19,443 bases of DNA from Deinococcus humi. GTDB lineage: Bacteria > Deinococcota > Deinococci > Deinococcales > Deinococcaceae. A model generated the notes under the pieces. It made no database searches and had not been told where the DNA came from. It was given only the letters and a program-made list of their open reading frames with translations. Made by a program: the position numbers and the translations under genes. The stretch's first letter is position 1. Every line of letters starts with the position of its first letter. The DNA is taken from contig NZ_JACHFL010000034.1 in the NCBI RefSeq assembly GCF_014201875.1, positions 1-19,443 on the forward strand, given 5' to 3'. This document shows positions 14,202 to 19,443 of the stretch, piece after piece.

Positions 14202-15203
14202 ATGACGCGCTCAGGTTACAAGAAACCCGCCAAACCGGTGCTGTTCATCTCCCACTACGCCAAGGAAAAGGACGTGGCGCTGGCGCTCCAGCAGACTCTG
14301 GACCGAGCCTTCCTCGGATCATTCGAGGTGTTCGTATCCTCAGACACGGCCAGCATCACGATGGGCGCAGACTTCGACACCACGATCCGCGACGCCCTGA
14401 AACGGGCGTTCTACGGCCTATGTCTGTTCACGCCGGAAAGTTTGAAACGTCCCTGGATCAACATCGAGTTCGGTGCCCTTTGGTATGCCGAGAAGCCTGC
14501 CGTTCCCGTGTGCTTCGGAGGTCAGTCGGTCGGCACGCTCCCTCCGCCGTACAGCAGCAAAAACGGTCTGGACGCCACCAATGTGGACGCGCTGAATAAA
14601 TTGGTGGCCAACATTGCCAAGGAACGTGACCTGGGACCTCCAACGATCGACTGGACCCCCTTCATCACGGTCGTCAAGGCATTCAATGACCGGGCGACCC
14701 ACCCCTGGACAGGAACGGACGTGGAACGCCAGGTATTCATGGCGCTCTACGCTGATGTATACGATGCCGAGCTCCAGGAACCCTTCTACCCCCAGTGGGA
14801 TCAGGTTGACGTCCCGACGCTGGCTGCACAACTGAGGCTCACGCCAAAGCAGGTTGAGGACGCCTTCGAGATCCTGGTTGAACAGAAGCTCATCCAGGGA
14901 AGCATCGGGTATGGCGGGGCGCTCGTCGCCTTGGACTGGACGCAGCCAGGGTGGGCGCAGTATGTCCGCATGGTACACACGGACTGGTCGGACGTCCAGC
15001 AGCGCATTCGCACGGCGGTAAACGGTCACCCGGACCATGTCGATGCCATGACCATGGCTGCGCAGCTGCGTCTGGGCTACTGGCCCGTCGCGCTGGCGCT
15101 GTACGAGTGGAAAGCCGCTGGACTGGTGACGCTGTCTGAGTCGAGTGCTGGCGTCAGCATCGTGTGGCGCTCCCCGAGACTGGCGAGACCCGACCCGGCG
15201 TGA
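14202..15203 (+). CDS. TIR-domain protein with two winged-helix-like repeats
   Basis: The 333-residue protein begins with a TIR domain (about 10-130): KPVLFISHYAKEKDVALALQ, FEVFVSSDTASITMGADFD, ALKRAFYGLCLFTPESLKRP and WINIEFGALW. Glu89 is the expected NAD-hydrolysing residue. The C-terminal half has two similar blocks, DVPTLAAQLRLTPKQVEDAF and DAMTMAAQLRLGYWPVALAL, each followed by a (L/A)(I/G)...hairpin as in winged helices. Bacterial TIR proteins deplete NAD or make signalling nucleotides during phage defence; the role here is inferred. ATG 14202 is chosen over GTG 14196 because MTRSG is shared with the decayed copy downstream. It lies in tandem with that copy (gap 43 bases). Confidence 0.82.
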   Translation: MTRSGYKKPAKPVLFISHYAKEKDVALALQQTLDRAFLGSFEVFVSSDTASITMGADFDTTIRDALKRAFYGLCLFTPESLKRPWINIEFGALWYAEKPAVPVCFGGQSVGTLPPPYSSKNGLDATNVDALNKLVANIAKERDLGPPTIDWTPFITVVKAFNDRATHPWTGTDVERQVFMALYADVYDAELQEPFYPQWDQVDVPTLAAQLRLTPKQVEDAFEILVEQKLIQGSIGYGGALVALDWTQPGWAQYVRMVHTDWSDVQQRIRTAVNGHPDHVDAMTMAAQLRLGYWPVALALYEWKAAGLVTLSESSAGVSIVWRSPRLARPDPA

Positions 15204-15246
15204 CCTGCACAACGCAACATTCACGCGAAGCCTATGGTTCGGACCT

Positions 15247-15720
15247 ATGACGCGCTCAGGTCGCAGAAAGTCCGCCGCGGACAAGAAGGTCTTGTTCATC
15301 TCCCACTCTAGAGGTGGCCTTGGTGGTCCGGGCCACCTAGAGTCGCACGTTCATAGAGGCGTTCGAGATCTTCGTCTCGTCAGACATGGACAACATCACT
15401 TTGGGCGCGGAGTTTGACGCCAGAATCCGCGGCGCCCTGAAACGGGCGTCCTATAGCCTGTTCTTGTTCACGCCGGGAAGTCTGAAACGACCCTGGATCA
15501 ACACCAAGTTTGGTGCCCTCTAGTTCGGGGGGACACCAGCCGTCCCGTTGTGCTTCGGTGGCCAGTTGGTCGGCGCGCTTCCTGCGCCGTATAGGAACAG
15601 AAAGGGACAGCTGACTTGCGATATAGATGAGTAACCGCAGCAGGAGACTTGAAGTCGCGGAGCGACCTCATTAATGACCTGGGCCAGGGTGCGACGATCT
15701 TACCGAACATCATCGCGCCC
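15247..15720 (+). pseudogene. decayed second TIR-domain gene
   Basis: A diverged copy of the preceding gene starts with the same MTRSG and KKVLFISHS. It loses phase in a hairpin-forming segment (15306-15342) and resumes in another frame as FEIFVSSDMDNITLGAEFDA and RIRGALKRASYSLFLFTPGS, then LKRPWINTKFGAL. The catalytic Glu position is Lys (AAG). A TAG follows GAL, then matching FGGQLVGALPAPY and a short tail NDLGQGATILPNIIAP. The winged-helix half is gone. It is the remnant of a tandem paralogue, not a simple recent duplication, because third-position differences are many. Confidence 0.75.
15306..15342. repeat. inverted repeat inside the TIR pseudogene
   Basis: AGGTGGCC (15312-15319) and GGCCACCT (15331-15338) form a perfect 8-base stem, extended by CTCTAG and CTAGAG on the outside with two extra bases on the left. 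It replaces the part that encodes the first long helix of the intact TIR copy and coincides with the loss of reading frame. Confidence 0.45.
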
Positions 15721-15740
15721 CAAACGCGTTCCTCTAGCCC

Positions 15741-15996
15741 TCAACGCTTCCGTTCGTGCTCCTCTCTCCGCCACTGCTTCTCCCCTAGAAACGCCTGCAA
15801 CCGTCGCAACCCCGCCGCCGTCACGTCAGGCTCAGGTTCATCCCGCAATCCCAGGAACTCCCGGAACGTCAGGCCCAGCCGGGCCGAAGGTCTCCCCGAT
15901 CCGCGCCACCGCTGCCTGTTGATCTGGCGTCATCGTCAACCACCTGCTCACCTTGCCGTCCGCGTCGCCCGAAACCGAAAGGGTCCGCACGATCAT
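15741..15996 (-). pseudogene. small frameshifted hypothetical gene
   Basis: Leftward from ATG 15996 the frame reads MIVRTLSVSGDADGKVSRWL, then TMTPDQQAAVARIGETFG. It then shifts by one base near 15875-15890 into LGLTFREFLGLRDEPEPDVT, then AAGLRRLQAFLGEKQWRREE, ending at TGA 15741-15743. The length of 256 bases is one more than a multiple of three, so a single extra base explains it. A shorter start at 15933 (MTPDQQ) is possible, and coherent codons continue upstream of 15996. The charged, helical C-terminus suggests a small soluble or DNA-associated protein. Family not recognised. It converges on the TIR pseudogene. Confidence 0.48.
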
Positions 15997-16169
15997 CCCG
16001 CCCTGCTCTGCCCGGATGAGCTACCCCAGTCCGACGCCTGCTGCCGTGAGCCTGGAGATGCGTCGTGCATGACCTTCACCAGCCTCCTGAACCTGGAGAA
16101 GGCCATTTGGTTTTTTCAGACCGTCACAATCAAAGGCGGCGAGCTCACGCCCATAGTGGACAGGTCGCT

Positions 16170-16446
16170 CTACGATTCACGCTTGTGTGCCCTCCGGGAA
16201 GGTTTGCCACCCATGCCACGTCTAGGCTTCCACCTAGCGAGGGTTGGGACAGTTGCAAACCGCCTCTGCAGAAAAGCAAGGCAAGCCTGTGCAAGCGCGA
16301 GGCCTTCAGCATCATGTGCCTGTTGCTGTTCGGCCCGTGTGGCCGCTCGGTCAAGGTACCGATCAGCGATGACACTTACGGCGACGCTGAACAGCGCCAG
16401 ACCGATGCCAATATGAGCGACAACAGTCGGAACAGGCGTGGGGCAT
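16170..16446 (-). pseudogene. small membrane-anchored protein gene, frameshifted
   Basis: From ATG 16446 the frame MPHACSD is out of phase, but removing one base of the G-run 16440-16443 (C on the coding strand) gives MPTPVPTVVAHIGIGLALFS, then VAVSVIADRYLDRAATRAEQ and QQAHDAEGLALAQACLAFLQ, ending RRAHKRES at 16170. It has one N-terminal membrane helix followed by an Ala/Gln/Arg-rich coiled-coil-like region. The size and layout recall phage spanin-like or other single-pass small proteins, but I make no family claim. Total length is one base over a multiple of three, as expected for one insertion. Confidence 0.5.
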
Positions 16447-16553
16447 GACTGCTCAACCGCAGCCCAAGACGGGAGCCAACGACATCAGCCAGGCGTCCAC
16501 CAGATCCTGGGCCGTCTGCGGGGGGATAACGCCCCAGAGGGACGCGCGCAGGC

Positions 16554-16559
16554 TACCCT
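16554..16559 (+). promoter_or_regulatory. candidate -10 box (TAnnnT)
   Basis: TACCCT ends 6 bases before the GTG at 16566, and no ribosome-binding site precedes that codon, so the transcript may be leaderless. This matches the arrangement at the TIR gene. Weak on its own because the motif is short. Confidence 0.3.
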
Positions 16560-16565
16560 GGCCCT

Positions 16566-17651
16566 GTGAACCGGCAGCAGCGGCGGCAGAGAGAGCAGAA
16601 GAGCCAGAAAAGACCACCCCGTACAGCACCTGAACAGGTGGTCACCGGCACCATAGATCGCCCTGACAGCAGCCTCTGGTTGACGCACATGACCGTTCCT
16701 TTCCAGGAGGGCCGCCCGCACCCTTCGTCCGCCGGAAGCGAAGGGCCATACGCCGTGATGATCACCTTGATGCACCCCACCATGTCCATTTTCGGCACGG
16801 CCCTCATGCATCATCCTGGCGGCATCATGGGCGACAGCCTCCTCGTGCTGGACCAGGCGTTTGAGGTCACGGGCGTGACGCCGCGAGGTGCCCACCAATT
16901 CCAGCTTCTCCCGAATGGCCAGGGCCGTCTGGGCATGGTGAAGCTCATCGTCCGTGCCTCAGACCTCCACACTGCCGAACGGCAGGCGATGGAGGTGGCA
17001 CAGCCGTTCCTGAGTTTGCTGGCGGCCACACAGAACGTGCCCCTGAGCGTCCATGCGGTCACGACAGTGGAGCAGGACACCGGGGTGATCGCCCTCAGTG
17101 CCGGACTGGCCGGCAAGGAAAAGCGCCTAAGCCTCGAAGGGTTCTCCCCGTTACCGGTAGTGACCGATGAACAGATAGCCAACGTGTTCAGCGCCTACCG
17201 TGAAGCGCTGGGGGCCCAGGATCCCTTCCAGAAAATCATCAGCCTCTGGCGAGTGTTCGAGGGGTTGAAGAGTGTCCGGCAGACGATGCTTCAGGCCGTT
17301 CCGGCGCAAGAACGCGAGACGGTCTTGCGCAGAGGGAAACTGCCCACGTCCATCGAGACAGTGCCGGAGCGCTACCGGGACGGGGTAGACGATGCCACGC
17401 TCACGCGTGTGCTTGGAAAGTCGCATCAGGCAGCGGTGGAGCAGTTCACCAGTGAGTATCGCGATGCCGTCGCACACCTGACACTCAAGCCCGACAGGGA
17501 CGGTACCCCCAGGCCGGTGCGAACCGCCGACACGTGGAGTGACGTGATGGCCTGCTGGAACGTCGCCCAGCTGCTGGAATACGTGCTGCGGGAGTTCCTG
17601 AAAGAAACCATAGGTATGCATCCTCAATACAGGAGCTTGACGTTCGACTGA
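16566..17651 (+). CDS. MauJ/HEPN-like protein
   Basis: The 361-residue product starts at GTG with a basic, Gln-rich tail (MNRQQRRQREQKSQKR), followed by a globular N-terminal domain (about 60-200) of mixed strands. A helical C-terminal domain (about 205-350) contains FQKIISLWRVFEGLKSVRQT and EYRDAVAHL. The latter has R299-x4-H304, the spacing of the catalytic HEPN ribonuclease motif, and the same (R)(D/N)(A/S)xAH motif occurs in MauJ-like and ApeA-like proteins. An RNase or RNA-binding role in stress or defence is therefore possible but inferred. It lies 183 bases upstream of the HNH-like gene on the same strand, with a hairpin between them. No membrane segment. The start lacks a Shine-Dalgarno site, fitting leaderless translation. 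Confidence 0.62.
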   Translation: MNRQQRRQREQKSQKRPPRTAPEQVVTGTIDRPDSSLWLTHMTVPFQEGRPHPSSAGSEGPYAVMITLMHPTMSIFGTALMHHPGGIMGDSLLVLDQAFEVTGVTPRGAHQFQLLPNGQGRLGMVKLIVRASDLHTAERQAMEVAQPFLSLLAATQNVPLSVHAVTTVEQDTGVIALSAGLAGKEKRLSLEGFSPLPVVTDEQIANVFSAYREALGAQDPFQKIISLWRVFEGLKSVRQTMLQAVPAQERETVLRRGKLPTSIETVPERYRDGVDDATLTRVLGKSHQAAVEQFTSEYRDAVAHLTLKPDRDGTPRPVRTADTWSDVMACWNVAQLLEYVLREFLKETIGMHPQYRSLTFD

Positions 17652-17654
17652 AGT

Positions 17655-17681
17655 GCCCGCAGGAGGCGGTCCTCCTGGGGC
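17655..17681 (+). terminator. hairpin after the MauJ-like gene
   Basis: CAGGAGG (17660-17666) pairs with CCTCCTG (17671-17677) around a CGGT loop, and GCCC/GGGC extends the stem past a one-base bulge. It begins 4 bases after the stop codon. No T-run follows, so it is a probable but not certain terminator. Confidence 0.5.
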
Positions 17682-17833
17682 TGGGGATTAGCTTACTGCT
17701 GTCGGTCCTTCGAGGAGGCGTAGAACTTGTGAATTCGTGGCCGGATAGGCAACCACTGTGGTGAACGATGGAGAATCTCTGTCTGGGCCTCAGTACACTT
17801 CCTGGGTTGTGCCTATGGGCTGGGGGAAGACCG

Positions 17834-18772
17834 ATGAGCAAGAAAAAGGAAAAGGTGATCGGGGTCTGCCCCATGTGTGGTGAGGAAACGGATCTGATTC
17901 AGAGCCACATTGTTTCGCGCTTTGTTATTGAGGCCATGAAAGCCCGCGGAAGTGGCCGCCTGCGGCACTCTCAGAACATGGACAAGGTGGTCCAGGATGG
18001 CCCGAAACCATACCTGCTGTGCCGCCGATGTGACAACAGGCACTCCGGCAGCGAAACGAAATTCAACACTCGCCTGTACCAGCCGCTGCTCGACGGCGAA
18101 CCGGGCCCCATTGACTACGACGACTGGCTAAAGACGTTTGTGATTTTCACCACGTATAAGAGCCTGCTCCACCAGCGCCAAAGTGGGCTTCTCACCATTG
18201 AAGGGATTGACCCCTTCCTGCCGGCCATCGACACAGCCATCGAGACGTTTCGCGCTTCTCTCAGTGGCGAACGAGCCGACCCAGGTAGATACAGGCACTA
18301 CATCACGGTCATTCCCATCAATATCGACAGCGCTGAGGATGACGTCCCGGACCTGGCCCTGCAGGCCCTCGGCGGCCATACAACAAGCGAAGTGCTGATC
18401 ACCGACGCGGACGAAGATGAGCCGGCCACCTGCTTCCATTACGTCGTGATGCCGCAGTGCATTTTCTGGACCTATATCGAACCCCAGGCAATGCCAATTC
18501 CCGGCAACTACGCCGGAGTCCTCCCGGAAGAGATTCATGATTCAGGCACGCTTCTGCTGAACCAACCCCGACTCGTCGGGATTCACGGCGGCATTGCCAG
18601 CCGGCTGAAATACAACCTGCAACAGATTCGGAGCGCGAACCTTAAAACTAAAACGCTCGAAGCGATGCAACGGACGGCCGAGAATCTTCCCGAGGACTTC
18701 GCCAGCACACCTGTCGCGCGGTTCAGGCGCCTTGCTGAGAAAGTTGACGCCCAAAGGCGGCGAAAGAAGTAA
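17834..18772 (+). CDS. HNH/treble-clef zinc-finger protein
   Basis: The 312-residue protein starts at ATG 17834, chosen because GGGGGAAG lies 4 bases upstream and the basic MSKKKEK leads straight into the domain. Cys12-x2-Cys15 (VCPMCGEE), the SHIVSRF block with His25, and Cys63-x2-Cys66 (LLCRRCDN) followed by E74 and F77 form a treble-clef zinc site. This is the pattern of a widespread HNH-nuclease-like family (CxxC...SHI.(s/p)(k/r)f...LC..C). Residues 100-300 are a mixed domain without familiar motifs. Nuclease activity is plausible but not assured, since the full HNH triad is not evident. Its position beside TIR and HEPN-like genes suggests a defence role. An upstream in-frame ATG at 17768 is less likely. 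Confidence 0.65.
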   Translation: MSKKKEKVIGVCPMCGEETDLIQSHIVSRFVIEAMKARGSGRLRHSQNMDKVVQDGPKPYLLCRRCDNRHSGSETKFNTRLYQPLLDGEPGPIDYDDWLKTFVIFTTYKSLLHQRQSGLLTIEGIDPFLPAIDTAIETFRASLSGERADPGRYRHYITVIPINIDSAEDDVPDLALQALGGHTTSEVLITDADEDEPATCFHYVVMPQCIFWTYIEPQAMPIPGNYAGVLPEEIHDSGTLLLNQPRLVGIHGGIASRLKYNLQQIRSANLKTKTLEAMQRTAENLPEDFASTPVARFRRLAEKVDAQRRRKK

Positions 18773-18826
18773 CCGTTCCACCATGAGCGCGAAATTGCAC
18801 CTGCGAGTTTCGCGCTGCTACTTCTT
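18764..18826. repeat. nested inverted repeats at the end of the HNH-like gene
   Basis: AAGAAGTA (18764-18771, including the stop codon) pairs with TACTTCTT (18819-18826). Inside it AGCGCGAAA (18786-18794) pairs with TTTCGCGCT (18808-18816) around a 13-base loop. Both stems are perfect. The structure could end transcription of the gene, or be a relic of an inserted palindromic element. Confidence 0.6.
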
Positions 18827-18831
18827 GTGGT

Positions 18832-19173
18832 CTGAAACGACTGCTCCTGGCCCTGCCCCTTCTGCTCGCCGCCCACACCAACCCGACGCAGCCGGACCAT
18901 GAGTCCCGGCTGCGCGTCATTGCCATTACCGTCGGAGAACGCCTTGACCTGGCTGCCACCCTCGAGGGCGCCGACAGCCAAGCCCTCAGGTGTGCCCTTG
19001 CCCAGGTCAAGGATCCGGCGGGGCGCTGAACCTCCTGCCGTACGCCAGAAGCAAGGTCGCGTACGTCACCACCCTCCCTGCCGTGAGCAGCCCCCACCAT
19101 GTCACCGTCCTCATCCGCGCGCGCCCGGAACTTCGAGCACGTCACCGCGGCCACACCCATCCGCGTCAACTGA
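18832..19173 (+). pseudogene. secreted-protein pseudogene
   Basis: The frame begins CTG AAA CGA and encodes KRLLLALPLLLAA, a clear signal peptide, then RLRVIAITVGERLDLAATLE and GADSQALRCALAQVKDPAG. After a one-base loss in the G-run 19020-19023 it continues as ALNLLPYARSKVAYVTTLPA and VSSPHHVTVLIRARPE. After a second shift near 19130 it continues as FEHVTAATPIRVN with a TGA at 19171-19173. The first codon is CTG where ATG would be expected. Three lesions make it inactive. Product unknown, formerly exported. Confidence 0.58.
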
Positions 19174-19257
19174 ACGGCCACGTCCGTCGCCAACCGATCC
19201 CTCCTCTGAAGTCCACCAGATCGGCCGCCTCATCGCCACCGTGATTACTACTGATAC

Positions 19258-19443
19258 GGGTTGTGTTGCCTTAACCGGCTCAGGGTAGGCTGACCCGCCG
19301 TGACCGATGCCAACCCCTACCGCCACCGCTTTCCCACATTGATCATTCAGCATGCCCTTTGGCTGTACCATCGTTTGCCCCTAAGCTACCGGGACGTTCA
19401 GGAATTGCTGCACCAGCGCGACCCAAAAGGTCAGCCATGAGAC
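19258..19443 (+). mobile_element. start of an IS6-family element, runs off the window
   Basis: GGGTTGTGTTGCCTTAACC at 19258 resembles the IS6-family terminal repeat (TGTTGC core) and stands 42 bases before an IS6-type transposase start. The other end is outside the window, so the element is partial here. Confidence 0.6.
19300..19443 (+). pseudogene. IS6-family transposase, N-terminal part with frameshift
   Basis: From GTG 19300 the product reads VTDANPYRHRFPTLIIQHAL, then WLYHRLPLSYRDVQELLHQR, the typical N-terminus and helix-turn-helix of IS6 transposases. The normal continuation is GIxVSHET. Here VSHET is encoded one frame away (from 19430), and the reading frame hits TGA at 19438-19440. 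One extra base in CCCAAAAGG (19422-19430) accounts for it. The copy is therefore inactive unless the shift is programmed or a sequencing error. It faces outward and opposite to the truncated IS6 copy at the left of the window, so the two fragments are in divergent orientation. Confidence 0.68.

Noticed and set aside
14418..15299. 293-codon minus-strand frame opposite the TIR gene
   Set aside because: It is a shadow of the TIR frame; the plus-strand product has a clear domain.
15649..16416. 255-codon plus-strand frame
   Set aside because: It is antisense to two coherent leftward genes (15741-15996, 16170-16446), and its product is Arg/Ser/Pro-rich and disordered.
18899..19288. 129-codon plus-strand frame rich in Pro and Arg
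   Set aside because: It is out of phase with the coherent secreted-protein remnant in the same place.

Overview
The window looks like accessory, probably plasmid-borne, DNA of a Deinococcus-type bacterium. This is inferred from the generally GC-rich coding sequence, the style of the IS6 and IS3 insertion sequences, and start codons lying about 7-9 bases after a TAnnnT box, as in the leaderless genes common in that phylum. No rRNA, tRNA or CRISPR array was seen. The genus is an inference.

Left part (1-3650). A truncated IS6-family transposase (58-288, minus) abuts the C-terminal part of a Ski2-like superfamily II helicase (379-1182), whose motor domains are missing. A small XRE-type repressor (1409-1687, minus) follows, with a palindromic operator candidate at 1713-1728. 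Then come two rightward genes: a possible degenerate JAB/MPN-like protein (1991-2647) and an unrecognised 218-residue protein (2766-3422). A G/C-rich hairpin at 3603-3626 sits where the transcripts converge.

Central part (3652-9590). Two tightly coupled leftward genes form the most distinctive module. One is a very large tyrosine recombinase with an internal helix-turn-helix (6312-8579). Its stop codon overlaps the start of a primase-helicase (3652-6312) that carries a Toprim domain, a Walker-type ATPase and a C-terminal four-cysteine cluster. The 5' two thirds of the recombinase gene and the 1 kb upstream of it are strikingly AT-rich, unlike everything around them. This looks like the core of an integrating element of foreign origin that brings its own replication protein.

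Decayed part (9600-14190). This holds broken genes: an unrecognised remnant; an SRAP (YedK/HMCES-like) pseudogene that has lost its active-site cysteine; a lipoprotein pseudogene with two in-frame stops and a frameshift; and two unrecognised frameshifted or stop-containing genes. An IS3-family element (11368-12589) is complete, with long imperfect terminal inverted repeats and a CTCG target duplication.

Right part (14188-19443). This is a defence-island-like cluster. An intact TIR-domain protein with two winged-helix-like repeats (14202-15203) is followed in tandem by a decayed TIR copy whose catalytic glutamate is a lysine. Two small leftward frameshifted genes follow, then a MauJ/HEPN-like protein with an Rx4H motif (16566-17651) and an HNH/treble-clef zinc protein (17834-18772) that ends in a large nested hairpin. 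A decayed secreted-protein gene and the start of an outward-facing, frameshifted IS6 element close the window. Several frameshifts fall in short homopolymers, so either real decay or consensus errors must be considered.
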